From: Dryas octopetala
Taxonomy: Eukaryota; Streptophyta; Magnoliopsida; Rosales; Rosaceae
Assembly: GCA_963921425.1 (NCBI GenBank)
Contig: OY992839.1
Span: forward strand, 11,387,409-11,451,408
Length of the DNA: 64,000 nucleotides
Direction: 5' to 3'
The translations under genes were made by a program, and so were the position numbers. Positions within the stretch are counted from its first letter, which is position 1; each line of letters starts with the position of its first letter. Positions 13,346 through 25,890 of this stretch are shown here, one piece after another. The notes below the pieces were generated by a model. That model saw nothing but the letters and a program-made list of their open reading frames with translations. It made no database searches and was not told the origin of the DNA.

Positions 13346-13710
13346 CTAAAATTAATTAGGTAAAACGGTACTAAAAATGTCTTTTTCTTTTTTCTTCCTC
13401 TTCTACTGCCTTGCTATGTCTTAAATCATTCTATTTCGGTTATGAGAATTCTTTAGATTTCCAGGGTTTTGCCTATCTGTTACAATTTAGAATCTCATTT
13501 ATCTATACAGTTATAACCTTATGATTATATGTACAGTACTACTAAGGTCACCAAATTTATTTACCAAATGATATGGTCATATTTTTATGATTAAAATCTT
13601 GGCCTACTCCTTTACTCATTTATTTTAGTAAATAAGACACTAACACATTATTTAATGAAAAAATTTAGTTAATAAATTTGGTGACTTTAGAAAGATTTTT
13701 ATACACGAGA

Positions 13711-14032
13711 AATGCTAGTTGTCTTCGATTAATTTCGCAGTGCAACATGTTGATCAAAACTGTTTATTTTTTAGGTCATCCTTAAAAGTTCATATATGCA
13801 AAAAAAATAGGAAATTATTTAGTCATTTTACCGTTATCCAACAAATAAACGGTAAACTAACAGTGACCAAAACCGTCTATTTATTTGATAACAGTTAGAT
13901 AATTAAATGATTTTCGATTTGATTAATTTATTTCAAAGATGATCTTTAAGGAGTGATATATAAAATGAATAGTTTGATTATAAAACTATACTACATAATG
14001 GACACAAGAGAATAGAGAAGTTAGCTAGCATT
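13711..14032. mobile_element. Fold-back MITE (family shared with 23028)
   Basis: The ends are AATGCTAGTTGTCTTC and, inverted, AATGCTAGCTAACTTC, and the two halves pair imperfectly over much of their length (for example the segment containing AACAAATAAACGG with CCGTCTATTTATTTG). No coding. The same terminal and internal words occur in the MITE interrupted by CACTA-1. Confidence 0.65.
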
Positions 14033-15884
14033 CCTAGTGTATACGCATATCACAATATATATTTTATCCCTTATAACGTCAACAAATAATTTATTCACAC
14101 GCACAATGACATGTTTAGAGCAAAGATCAATTGAAACGTTATTGTATGTTCCGGTTACATACAATCATATATCGTGGCAACATTCATTTTGCAGCTAGAC
14201 TTGACTTGAGGATGACTGGATGAGTATGACATATCATGCTCTTATTATTATTTATTTTTTTGCCACTATCACGCTGTTATTTAATTAGTAACTACAAACA
14301 TGGAAATTAAAATGAAGATATGGATTTCACTCGGGGCTGGAGCTGACATTTTAAGGATCTAAGGCGAACATCAAAGTGGGATCCTCAATTCCCATGTATA
14401 TTTACTTTTTTTTTTCTCCAATAAATACTCATATATATAGAAACGTTATAATAACTCATAATCAATAAAATAAATACTCTCTTAGTGCATATGATAAAGA
14501 TAGAGAATTTTTAATATGTAATCGATGCATCGCTACCTAGTGTAACCAATCTAATATATAAGAATATTGTTGAACGATATGTTTATCTCTTCTAAGATAC
14601 AATATTAATAATATTCATCTATATAATGACACATTGAATTAATTACACCACGTGATAATGTATCGGCCATATCAAAAAATCTTTGGATAAGCTATAAGAA
14701 ATTTGTAAGGTAATCGTGGTATTAATGTGCATGCATGCACCGGTAAATTTAGAGAAACATTGATGATCTATTTCCTTATACACCACAAAGGGATAAAAGA
14801 TTATTCTTTATAGTTTTTCACCGATAAGGCAAAAACCATTGACCTGTACACAAATTTCACTACAGCTAGCATTCTTCAATAAAGAAGTCCCATCAAAAGG
14901 CATTAAAAAGGTGCAATTCATTCTCCAATAATGTGCATGCATGTATATGGTCGATCAAGATAGAGGTCACTAAAGGAAAAGAAAAATAATTAAATTGATT
15001 CTATTTTTTTAAAAATTGTTTAAATATTTCATTCCACGCAACATGGCTTATTGGGTGAAAACTAATAATTTGTAAACAACCCAATCACATACACAAAATA
15101 TGCTAAGAAAATCAAATAAAAGATTTTCTTCAACTTTTTCATGGTAGTGGAAAAAGGCTAACTTTGCGTAAGAACTGAGAAGAATTAAGAGAAGATTCAT
15201 GTGCGGTTCAATGGAGGCCAACAAGCAAGTCAGATTCATTTTTCACTGTAGCCAAACATTGATAAAAATATAAGAGTATAACTGTATAAGATATAAAATA
15301 ATAATAAATCTATACTATTGGAAAGCTGATTCAATCGGTGTCAAGGCTGTACGTACTAAAATTTGAATTACCTAAAATATCATTTTCTCTAACAAAAATA
15401 CTTAACACAAAATAACTACATTTGATAGACTGGTAAAATAAAATAAAGAGGTGAAAAACTGCGAAAGAAACTGTAAATTAGCTGCTTATTCTTTTTAATT
15501 TTTGGTTTGAGGCTGTATATTTCGTGCAAAAAACTATAAAATGAAGGAAAAAATTTATTTATAACAAGGATAAAGGCTGACTTGACATTCAATAATATAT
15601 GTTTTATTTTGAAATTTGAGAAAATTTTATATAATAAAATATAAGAACATATGTGTCATCATATTATTGAATTAAAATACCAAATCAGCTATATATTTAT
15701 TACATGAAAATTTATCTGAACGGTAAATAAGCTTATTAACATTTTGTCAAGGTGCTAAAATAATAATAAAATGGAACATCGACAGTTCCTCACATTTGAC
15801 AAGGGGCAAATTTGGTAAACCACCCAAGGGTGTCAGAATTGTAATATAGGTGGCCAAGCATGACTCTTTCTAGAATCCAGCAGT
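14033..15884. other. Intergenic region upstream of the peptidase gene
   Basis: AT-rich with no gene recognised. Open frames at 15048-15239 and 15790-15972 show no motifs. The last part, from about 15780, probably holds the promoter of the downstream gene. Confidence 0.4.
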
Positions 15885-15891
15885 TATATAA
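15885..15891 (+). promoter_or_regulatory. Putative TATA box of the peptidase gene
   Basis: TATATAA, 283 bp upstream of the start codon at 16174. A (TC)n tract lies between them, as is common in plant 5' leaders. No transcript data. Confidence 0.45.
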
Positions 15892-15999
15892 CCAGCTCAA
15901 TGACCATCTGGCATTTCTACCCTTCACCAGACAGAGACACAAGTCCAAGAGTTTCAACCGAGCAACAAACACCCAATTGGGGATTTCACTTCCCCATTG

Positions 16000-16021
16000 C
16001 TCTCTCTCTCTCTCTCTCTCT
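16000..16021. repeat. (CT)n tract in the putative 5' leader
   Basis: A CT dinucleotide run about 150 bp upstream of the ATG. Pyrimidine tracts of this type are frequent in plant 5' UTRs. Confidence 0.85.
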
Positions 16022-16173
16022 AGAAATCCTCATTTTCTAGAGCGAGAGAGGCATTGCAGGGACAAAGAGAGAGTGTGTTTGTGTGTTTCCTTCCCTCCTC
16101 TCTGTCTCTATCTTCCAAATCCCAAAACCCCAACCCACATTAACAACAACGAGTGTGTGTGAGATTTTGGGAA

Positions 16174-19100
16174 ATGGGTGGGAAGAAATTTGCTGTTCTG
16201 TTGTGTGCAGAAGACTCGGACTACGTGAAGAAGATGTACGGGGGGTATTTTGGGGTTTTTCTGAAAATGCTGGCGGAGGAGGGCGAAGTCTGGGACTTGT
16301 ACCGCGTGGCGAGCGGTGAGTTTCCGGACGACGAAGATGTCGAAAGCTACGACGGCTTCGTCATCTCCGGCAGCAGCAGGGATGCCCACGGCAATGATGC
16401 TTGGATCTGCAGGCTCCTCACCCTCTTGAACAAATTGGATTCCATGAACAAAAAAGTTCTCGGCATTTGCTTCGGCCATCAGGTTTTCATCTCTTTAATT
16501 TCTCGCGCAAGATTGTTATTGTTCATGTCCAAGTTCTTATATTTTATTTTGTTTTTTTGGCATTGGCTTTCTGTTGTTGGTTAGTTTTTTCATACATGGT
16601 GATTGGAATCTGGGAATGGGGTTTAAAGACGAGGGTATTTTTGGTCATTTAGTGTAGTTACCTTATTGGGATTTCAGAATCTTTTGGGATTTTTTTTTAT
16701 CTAGGAAAAAACCATTTTTGGAAAATGCAAGGTGGGAGAAAAGGCTGTTTGCCTGTTTGGGGTTCTGGGAATGGGACCTTGTTTTTGACCGATATAACCC
16801 TGGCCTTGCTGTATTAGTTAACGGGGGTTTATAGGGCATAATTGTCTTATTCTACTGCGATTAGTTTTTGTTTAAAGAATTAATATCCTGTGATTAAATT
16901 AAATTAACCAATCGCTACGCGTTGAAGAGAATGAAACGAAGTTTAAGGCCGTCATGTAGTTTTTGTGACACCGACCCGCGCGTGGGGTCTACGCGTGGGC
17001 CTATTAAAACTTTACACGTGGGCAGTTAGAGGCTGAGAAGTGCTCCGAAGAAGTTGGTGTGTGGTCCATCAGACGGAAAGTCACGTATCAGTGCTCCAAT
17101 CACCGTACAATTGCCAAAGGATTGGTTTCTATGATGATGTTTATGATAAGATTATCCTCTATGACCTTGAATGTTCTAGTTGGTCCCACGCGCCACCCTA
17201 TAGCGTGAGACATGCTGACTTTTTTTTATTATAGACATAACATGATGTAAGCACTAAAACTATTAAAAGCATTTCTCATATAATCAAATTCAACTTTTAT
17301 TGACATTTGCGTATTTAACACCATTTTCCATAAACTTAGAAAGAGCTTTATTTTTTTGACTAAACACTTGGAGTAAATAGGGTTACTATAAAGGGTGAAT
17401 GGGGGGACTCACAATAAATGGTCATATCATATGTGCTAGTCATCAAATGATGTGTTAAATGTGTGAAATGTGAAGGATTAAGTTCTTCTATAGATTTAAG
17501 TGGCCAACAAAAAGTTCTTCTATAGATTTAAGTGGCCAAAAAAAAGTTCTTCTATAGACCAAGGCTGACTCACATCAAGTGGGACCTACCCTTAATTTGG
17601 AGTAAGGGACGGCTGTCCTCTTCATTCTTGAGTGACCCAAGTTGGCCCCTTGATTAAACCGCATGTTCCATATGGTGACAATATGTTGGTAGTCACTAAG
17701 TGCTTGGCCTTTATATTACAGGGAGACCTGGTAGGCTAGTAGCTAGCTGGTGCCCACTAATAATAACATTTACACAAGGCACTATATGTTGCACCTAAAG
17801 TCATTAAGATGTGATATTATTAGATAAGAAGAGCCACTCACACTAAGTGTATATATAAGAGTCTCATAATTGTGAGGTATATAGTCATATGGGGAGGATT
17901 AGATGCATGCATTATTGGATGAAGCAGAAGCAATTGTCAATATGAAAACACTGAAATTGTACGTGTGACTTTGCCAATACAGAATTACATATCACTCAAG
18001 TGTGATATAAATCTATGGAGAAGGGTCGCCAATCCTAAGACTTGTTTGGGATCGAATGAATGCTTTTGTGTAAAGCCCTTTTGTTAGAAGCAACCATTTT
18101 ATTACAAACCCAAATATTATTAAAGTTTTTTTTTTTTTGCACATTTACCTAGCACTTCTTGAAAATGAACCCATAAGTTAGAAGCTCTTAGGAGTTTGCT
18201 TCTTTAGTCACAAAAAGTAATTTTGGTGTATTTTAGCCAAATGTTATTAAAAAAACATGTTGGTTATTAAAGCACTTTTACACTATAAAAGAACTCCCAA
18301 ACACATCCTTATATATAGCAATTCCTACAAACTATCACCTGCTGTCTTTTTACTCTTCAAATTTTATTTTTGGTCCCTTAATTTGTCCTCTAAACTCTAA
18401 ATCATGTGTCACTTTGTTTCAATTCGATAACTTTTTCATCTCCTATGCTGACGTAAGTGGCTTATAAATAGCCAACTTTGGAGGGTCGTTTTTCTTAGTA
18501 CAGGTCTTAACATGAAAATTTAGATGATATATTATATACTTATAATGTTGTTAACGTGTTTAAATATGTCTTGCTATGAAATTATAAGCAGGTGGGTGGC
18601 TTTTCTTGGAATATGATTGGGTTAGGATAAAGTTCCACATAAGATAGACGCATGTTAGCATGATAATATTATTACACTAAATTAAATTAACGCTGAAACC
18701 CCGAAGTCACGGAAAAATAATTAAAATTTAATTGACATACGCCAGACTTAATTAATTATAATATCTATGAAAGTTTAGAGTTTACATGCTCTCTAATGTG
18801 GACAAAAGGTGTACGTATTTTAGGCTCGTGTTGTGTGCGTTTCACAGAGCAATTGTCGGTAGGCAAGTGCAAGTTGCTCTCTATCTAACTCTGTCGAGAA
18901 ACTGGGTGTCCCTTCACAAATTTGTGTCATTAATTTAATTTAATTTAATTTAATTTGGTTTAATTTAATTTGTAATTTAATTTGATTCCATTGGCTTTTG
19001 GTGCGAATGGTGCGTTTTGGGTACTCCAACGGTCCAACCTCTCAATCTCAAGCAAGACAACGCCAACACAACACCACTTTGGTGGTTGTTTGTTGCAAGA

Positions 19101-20797
19101 GGTCTATCTTAATTGTACCCCATTATTATGAGTGTAGGATAAAGTTGTGTAACACCCACGTGCACACGTTAGAATATCATATACATTGAATGAAATGATT
19201 TGCATGAAAGTTTGCCTTTATTGGTTGGTGTAATAATGATTCAGAATCTTACTATTAATCTTTTTAATTTGTTTTTCTCCAATTCTCTTGCAGTGGAATC
19301 CATTTTAGAGTCTACGTAGGACCCGGCCACTTCATGTGAAAAATTAGAAATTGAAATATATTTTTTTTTCCCAAGTCTCTCACAATGGAATCTGTGTAAG
19401 AGAATTGGAGAAAAACAAATTATAAAGATTAATAGTAAGATTCTGAATCATTATTACACCAACCAATAAAGGCAAACTTTTCTTACCATGTACGCATCAT
19501 GTGAGAGAAAAAGAATGTTTTTATTTTTATTTTTGGCCAATGAGAGAAAAAGAATGTTAATTGGAAAGAAAAGGTTTGATTCTATAGAATCTATATTAAG
19601 ATTCTTTATTGATTTTTGTAGCGCTGATTTTGTACTTGTATTCCAGACAATGTCTTGTTGGGTTAAAAGTTTAAAAGTTTAAAATTATGTAGTTTTAATC
19701 AACATTGAAAAGATTATTATAAAATCCAGGCTCAATATTTTATGACATTGACTTGTGGTAAGTTATATGTCAATTATTTAATTAATTGATTAGTTATGTT
19801 CAGGTTATTTCATGATTGCACTCCAACCTCCTATCCACCCTTTTTAAATTGCCTTTGCTTGATTTGTGACCTCTCCTTATCTTGAATGTCTATGTTTTTG
19901 GGTCCTGCTTGCCCCTTTAGCTCTCAATGAGCTGTACAATTCCTATATATATAAATACAATATGATGCCCATAACGTGATAATTTTGTTTTGTTTTTTTT
20001 TTATTGAGATAATATGATAAATTGAAGTATGATTTATTTAACTCATGATTTGCTTATGATTTGACATTAGATATTAAGCCGTGCACTGGGAGGAAAATCT
20101 GGGAGGGCCAACACAGGGTGGGACATTGGAATCCGAACCGTCCACTTGTCATCATCATCCAAGGTCTTCTCATCTCTCAAAATCCCAGCTCTTCTCTCCA
20201 TCTATGAAATCCATCGAGATGAGGTGTGTATGTCCATGAATGTATAAAATCACAGCCTAAAAATTGAATTCCATGTGTGGCTTAATTAACTTGTGCCTAA
20301 ATTATTAGGTGTGGGAACTTCCACCAAAGGCTGAGTTGATTGCATGGTCGGATAAGACTGGGGTTGAGATGTTTAAGTATGGAGATCACATCATGGGCAT
20401 CCAAGGCCACCCTGAGTACACCAAAGACATTCTTCTTAACCTTATTGATCGTCTTGTTAAACTTGATTATATCTTGGTACGTAACATTATTTTGAAGCGT
20501 CTATAAGGATCACATTTTCTTACCATATTGATTGATCGGCCAAATGATGTAATAGTTGATGTACTATTTAACAGTTAGTCATAATAATTGACCTAATAGA
20601 TGCACAATCACATCATGTGGTCAGGTGTGATAAGAAGATGTGCATCATATCAGTGACATAATTTTTTTTTTTTTTTTTTCCCAATTTTGTTGTAGGACTC
20701 TGAGACTGAGGAGTTGAAGGCCAAGATGGAGGCACGTGAGCCAGACAGGGAAGCATGGAAGAGGCTGTGCATTAGCTTTCTCAAAGGTGGATTGTGA
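16174..20797 (+). CDS. Gamma-glutamyl peptidase-like class I glutamine amidotransferase
   Basis: Four exons: 16174-16482, 20071-20223, 20309-20476 and 20696-20797. All have GT-AG borders and keep phase 0, giving 243 residues, close to the roughly 250 usual for plant GGP1/GGP3-type proteins. These cytosolic enzymes hydrolyse the gamma-glutamyl bond of glutathione conjugates; the best-studied members act in glucosinolate and camalexin synthesis, so the substrate in another plant is uncertain. Visible motifs are the nucleophile elbow GICFGHQ (Cys99, ends exon 1), LGGKSGRANTGWDIG (exon 2), and IQGHPEY, giving His188 and Glu190 of the catalytic triad (exon 3). The start is the first ATG of the frame matching the family N-terminus, MGGKKFAVLLCAEDS. 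Intron 1 is 3588 bp and packed with small elements; the other introns are 85 and 219 bp. No frameshift or stop, so the gene looks functional. Confidence 0.9.
17481..17560. repeat. 32-bp tandem repeat in intron 1
   Basis: AGTTCTTCTATAG begins at 17481, 17513 and 17545; the first two copies continue TTTAAGTGGCCAA. The period is 32 bp, with two full copies and one partial. Confidence 0.85.
18038..18310. mobile_element. Probable MITE in intron 1
   Basis: The left end AGACTTGTTTGGGAT and the inverse of the right end AGGATGTGTTTGGGAG are similar, and the adjacent words TTTTGTGTAAAGC and TATAGTGTAAAAGTGC also match. The GTTTGGGA-type terminus suggests a hAT-like MITE. No coding. Confidence 0.5.
18930..18985. 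repeat. (TTTAA)n microsatellite in intron 1
   Basis: A pentanucleotide AATTT/TTTAA array, slightly interrupted, within the first intron of the peptidase gene. Confidence 0.85.
19207..19480. mobile_element. Fold-back MITE with about 86-bp arms in intron 1
   Basis: The arm 19207-19292 (AAAGTTTGCCTTTATTGG ... CTCCAATTCTCTT) is a near-perfect inverse of 19395-19480 (AAGAGAATTGGAG ... CCAATAAAGGCAAACTTT). A loop of about 100 bp separates them. No coding capacity. High arm identity suggests a fairly recent insertion. Confidence 0.85.
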
Positions 20798-21662
20798 TGA
20801 TAAATTCCCAAGTCAGGGGTAAAAATAAAATAAATAAATAAATGTAAATATGCAGGGTTTTGAAGAGAGGTTAAGAAAGGGCTAGTTTTCAGTGTGATAG
20901 GAAAGAGCAATGCAATTTAGCTATCTGTGTTTAGCTTGGCAGCTTAAGATGTGATCAAATGTAATTCCAAGAGAATTTTCAGGGCCAGCTATGCTCATAA
21001 AATTAAAGCTTTGTCCAATCTTATCATATAACTGACACACTGTGTTGCAACTTACAAGCTAGTGAACCTTTTGGAGAATAATAAAATTTCCCAATTCAAA
21101 ATGAAAGCATCGCATGCATACAAAAATAATAAAAAATAAATAACTACTTCAAATTAATTTTGGATTGTTACTTCATTATATCAATCAACTTGATTGCCCA
21201 AAGTTTTAGAGCTTATCCAAAATAGATTATGGGATGTTGCAAAAACTTCAGCAAACAATTCCTTTGAATATTCTCGATCTGCATCATATTTGGGGATTAA
21301 TTCCTTTGGGGCCTGGCTCCTAATGGACTATATTCCATCAAAACAACCACTAGATTGCAACATGAGAATCCTTTGTTTACACCTAATCTTATTTCTAATT
21401 AAGAAAATATGGGCTGCCTTGTACCGTTAGTTGTTCATCAAAACTTTAATACTAGAGTTTGCTTAACAACCTTTCAGAACATATATATCATTGTTACACT
21501 AATTCACATAGGCACATAGGATTGAAGAACCCGTTCTAGATAAAAAAAGTTGGTAAAATGATCCTAAGGAGGAGACTCGTTGTTGACTGGAATCTACGAA
21601 AAAAAAGTACAAGCATGAATTGATAACAAAGCATATGTATACTGAACCATGTCCTAGCTTGC
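20798..21662. other. 3' flank of the peptidase gene
   Basis: The presumed 3' UTR runs from 20798; AATAAA-like words occur near 20829 and 21080. An open frame at about 21194-21430 starts with PKVLELIQNRLWDVAK; I do not recognise it and cannot exclude an exon remnant. Confidence 0.4.
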
Positions 21663-22262
21663 ACCATTTGATACCTTATGGGGCATTCTCAATTTGACCT
21701 TCCATGGCCTTCACCACCCTCCAACATATTGTATTTAAAACTTTGACTTGTACGTATTAATGTATATGGAAGAATGAGTTAGACCGCTTACTGCTTACAT
21801 CTCATGCATGTTTGACTAATCAAATAGATATATGATCAGGATTCAGGTGATATCGTTATAATGGTTACCAATAATTAATAAAAGAAATACATGGTGCACT
21901 AGTGTCTTTTATAATTAATTGTGTTAAGGGCCAGGAGTTGTTATAGGAAAATGGACAAGTAAATCATTTTACTAACAACTCTGACTAAGATTTTGAAGTT
22001 ATAGTTTATTTCCCTTTTTTTAAAATTTTATTTATATACATATATAGTTTACTTTCTATTAATTTGTAAGAACGCTTGGATATTCCAGTATATATAGCTC
22101 GATCAAAACGTACGGTTCCCAAGCAACAGTGAAGACACTAAGTAGGCTTAAACAAACCTCTCATTGAGTCATAGGACAAGAATCTGAATTGGAAGTCCAC
22201 TAAACAAAGCCAAGACACATATGGCCGGCACAAGCCACACGACAAAGAAACCAGAAGTGAAG
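21663..22262. repeat. Diverged duplication of 37206-37284 plus 43080-43552
   Basis: Shared blocks include ATGGGGCATTCTCAWTTTGA, TATTTAAAACTTTGACT-like sequence, GGATATTYYAGTAT and GCTTAAACAAACCTCTCAT followed by matching GAAGTCCAC words. In the second copy a MULE interrupts the alignment at TTAAAACTT. No coding seen; it looks like an old segmental duplication or a large unclassified repeat. Confidence 0.6.
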
Positions 22263-23027
22263 ACCTCTCACAACCTCAAAAGATTCAAGGCCTTAACATG
22301 CTTTAATTAAGTTAACAAGGGTTAAAGTGACTTTAGGCAAACATTAAGAGTCAGAAGCCACTCTTTGCAGGAGCAACGTTAATTCTGCCCACAAACTAGG
22401 CTCTATGCATGATTAGGACGTTTTACCTCTCATAATTTGTTGCATTGTTAAACCAATTTTAATCTTTATTATTTATTTTATTTTTTTTTTTTAAATTTTA
22501 ATGAAGCCAGCAATGAATTCCGGCCAATTTAGCACAAGTACAGATAGGTTAATAAAATTTCAAGAATTCAAAAAGGCTAATCAAATGCAAATTAAGGGAA
22601 GATTTTGAGGTGAAATGCTTATGTGTGTTGATCGATGCTCAAATTTGGTTCAACAAAAAAATGAAATTGTACAACCACAATCCCACGTAACACAGTATTT
22701 TGCGTGGTTCACCCAATTCAGATTACGTCCACGGAGATATTGTTGTATTTTTATCATATACATACAAAAAGTTACATTTTACTGTTTTTAATTACATGAG
22801 AAATATATATAATGTAAAAGATGGGGATAACAAATAGTAATTACTTTCTACGATGAAGGAGGTGAAGGAAATTAGAGTATATATCCAACTCAAAACCAAC
22901 AACGGGCTAGTGCTATCAGAGCGAGCAATACACATGTTAGGTCTAACTGCCTTACATGCCACATGTACGTACTCCCATTTCTTCTAATATGAATAAAATA
23001 GTTGAATCCTCTAATATATACAAAAGG
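22263..23027. other. Intergenic, no gene recognised
   Basis: AT-rich. Around 22690-22735 the words GCGTGGTTCACCC and TACGTCCACGGAG are of a kind often found near plant retroelement ends, but no paired structure is visible. Confidence 0.35.
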
Positions 23028-23385
23028 AATGCTAGTTACCTTCTCTAATCTACCTTCCCCTCTGACTTTCTCTTTTATAAGTCTCATTTGGTAGTGTAGT
23101 CTCATGATCAGATTTGTTTTTTTTTTTTTTAGATCACCTAGAAGGTGGCCCTCAGAAAAAAAAAATTAATCAAATTGAAAATCGATTAGTGATGTAACTG
23201 TTATCAAATAAACAAAGACGACAAGTCTAACTATTACCAAAATCGTTTGTTAATAGTTAAATAACTAAACAATTTCTAATTTGATTGATATTTTGCAGAG
23301 ATGATCTATGAAGGGTGATATAAGAAATGAACGGTTCCGTCATTAGACTACATTACATTATAAGAATAATACACTACAAGAAAAA

Positions 23386-23870
23386 CATATTTGGGCGACC
23401 AAACTTTGGGCGACGAACATATATTCGTCGCCCAAAGCAATTTAAGGCGACGAACAAGAAAATTTGTCGCTCAAAGGAGGTTTGGGCGACGAATCACATG
23501 TTCCTCGCCCAAAGTTACTTTGGGCGACGAACACATTTCGTCGCCTAAACATTAACAACAAACAATTAATTGAGAAATACATTGGGCGAGGAATATACAT
23601 GTTCGTCGCCCAAAGTGCCTTTGGGCGAGGAAAACAAAAATTTGTCGCCCAAACTTACTTTGGGTGACAAAATATTTCGTCGCCCAAACTTATTTTGGGC
23701 GAGGAATATACATATTCCTCGCCCAAAGATACTTTGGGTGACGAAATTATATTCGTCGCCCAAACATAGTTTGGGTGACGAACATGTTCGTCGCCCAAAG
23801 GGTCATCCTGTTTTGTAATAATGGTTTAGGCGACGAATTGTGAGGTTCCTCGCCCAAAGTAAGAATACTT
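23386..23870. repeat. CACTA-1 subterminal array A
   Basis: Dense, alternating-orientation copies of TTTGGGCGACGAA and TTCGTCGCCCAAA with variants GGGCGAGGAA and GGGTGACAAA. In En/Spm the subterminal repeats bind the TNPA-type protein and are needed for transposition; the same role is inferred here. Chains such as SSPK, RRPK and FVAQ in translations are artefacts of the repeat. Confidence 0.9.
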
Positions 23871-23949
23871 TTTTGTTTACAATTTTATATATGTAATAAC
23901 ATACTATACGATTGTATTTCCAAAGATCATAACCATTCATTTTTTAATT

Positions 23950-25410
23950 CCCCACTTAAGGATCATCCATGCAAAAAATTAGCTCAATCGGAGATGTAGA
24001 AGTTAGGTAACGGTGGTTGAACTTATGAACGATTGTAAATTTTGTAATACGAATCGAAGTATGAGATGAATTCCGATTTAGCCGATTTTTTGCAGGGATG
24101 ATCTTCCAGTATAAACGAATAGAATGAACGGTTCCGATCGTTGAAATCACATTGTAGTCTTCACAAATTGTTGAATCACCAAAATTTCTACCCAAAAGTT
24201 AATATAATTATACTCTTCAAGTGTATTTGTATGTAGAAGATCACTTTTGTATTATGTTTTTAACGATCCGAACCGATCATTCCTTAGTGGCTCACTTAAG
24301 GATCATCCATGCAAAAAATTAGCTCAATCGGAGATGTAAAAGTTAGGTAACGGTGGTTGAACTTATGAACGATTGTAAATTTTGTAATACGAATCGAAGT
24401 ATGAGATGAATTCCGATTTAGCCGATTTTTTGCAGGGATGATCTTCCAGTATAAACGAATAGAATGAACGGTTCCGATCGTTGAAATCACATTGTAGTCT
24501 TCACAAATTGTTGAATCACCAAAATTTCTACCCAAAAGTTAATATAATTATACTCTTCAAGTGTATTTGTATGTAGAAGATCACTTTTGTATTGTGTTTT
24601 TAATGATCCGAACCGATCATTCCTTAGTGGCTCACTTAAGGATCATCCATGCAAAAAATTAGCTCAATCGGAGATGTAAAAGTTAGGTAACGGTGGTTGA
24701 ACTTATGAACGATTGTAAATTTTGTAATACGAATCGAAGTATGAGATGAATTCCGATTTAGCCGATATTTTGCAGGGATGATCTTCCAGTATAAATGAAT
24801 AGAATGAACGGTTCCGATCGTTGAAATCACATTGTAGTCTTCACAAATTGTTGAATCACCAAAATTTCTACCCAAAAGTTAATATAATTATACTCTTCAA
24901 GTGTATTTGTATGTAGAAGATCACTTTTGTATTGTGTTTTTAACGATCCGAACCGATCATTCCTTAGTGCCTCACTCAAAGATCATCCATGCAAAAAATT
25001 AACTCAATTGGAGATGTAGAAGTTAGGTTTAGCATTTAGGATGTATGAACGATCTTGATTCTTATAATAATAATCGAACGGGTAGATGAACTCCGATTGA
25101 GCCGATTTTTTCCAGGGTTGATCTTTGAGTATGAACATATATGAAGAATGGCTCTGATTGTGATAATCACGTTGTGGTCTTCACAATTATTGAAGCTACA
25201 AGGTTTTAACGAAAGAGTTGATATAATTTTATTCTTCAAATGCAAAAACCACTGATTTATATGTAGAACCTTATATGTCGATTGTGTTTTTAACGATCTG
25301 AACCGTTCATTTATTAGTTTGTCACTCAAAGATCATTCCTCTAAAATATTAGGTCAATTGGAGATCTAGAAGTTTGGTATTGGAGCTCGAACGTATGAAC
25401 GATCATGGTT
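23950..25410. repeat. 340-bp tandem array inside CACTA-1
   Basis: Three near-identical 340-bp units start at about 23959, 24299 and 24639 (GGATCATCCATGCAAAAAAT), differing by only a few bases. A diverged fourth starts at about 24980 and a partial fifth at about 25330. Within each unit the start is inversely repeated by ATTTTTTGCAGGGATGATC, so each unit is an imperfect palindrome. The segment GAATGAACGGTTCCG and the flanking TTTTGCAGRGATGATC also occur in the MITE at 23290-23340. Confidence 0.9.
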
Positions 25411-25424
25411 CATAAAAAAATTCA

Positions 25425-25890
25425 ACTTTGGGCGACGAAATGTGTTAATTCGTCGCCCAAAGTGACTTTAGGCGACGAATTTATGTTCGTCGCTTTAATA
25501 TACATGGGGCAACGAACATGTAAATTCGTCGCCTAAAGTCACTTTGGGCGACGAATTTATGTTCGTCGCCCAAAATATACATGGGGCGACGAATTCATGT
25601 GCATCGCCCAAAGTCTGAAATTATGGCGGGATAAAACGATGCCCTAAAGTCAACAACTTTGGGCGACGAACATAAATTCGTCGCCCAAATTCACTTTGGG
25701 CGACGAACGTGTTAATTCGTCGCCCAAAGTGACGTTAGGCGACGAATTTATGTTCGTCGCTTTAATATACATGGGGCGACGAACATGAATTCGTCGCCCA
25801 AAGTTACTTCGGGCGACGAACGTGTTAATTCGTCGCCTAAAGTCACTTTGGGCGACGAATTCATGTTCGTCGCCCAAAGTCTTTAAACTT
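25425..25890. repeat. CACTA-1 internal GGGCGACGAA array B
   Basis: The same motif family as the terminal arrays, but placed between the 340-bp array and the transcribed unit. It resembles array A closely enough to suggest that the 340-bp array inserted into, or grew inside, an originally continuous left subterminal array. Confidence 0.85.

Noticed and set aside
21194..21430. 78-residue frame beginning PKVLELIQNRLWDVAK
   Set aside because: Looks somewhat protein-like, but I recognise no family, there is no supporting start or splice structure, and it is short; mentioned only in the flank entry.
23956..24875. Three repeated 79-residue minus-strand frames
   Set aside because: They are the same stretch of the 340-bp tandem unit read three times; no conserved protein features.
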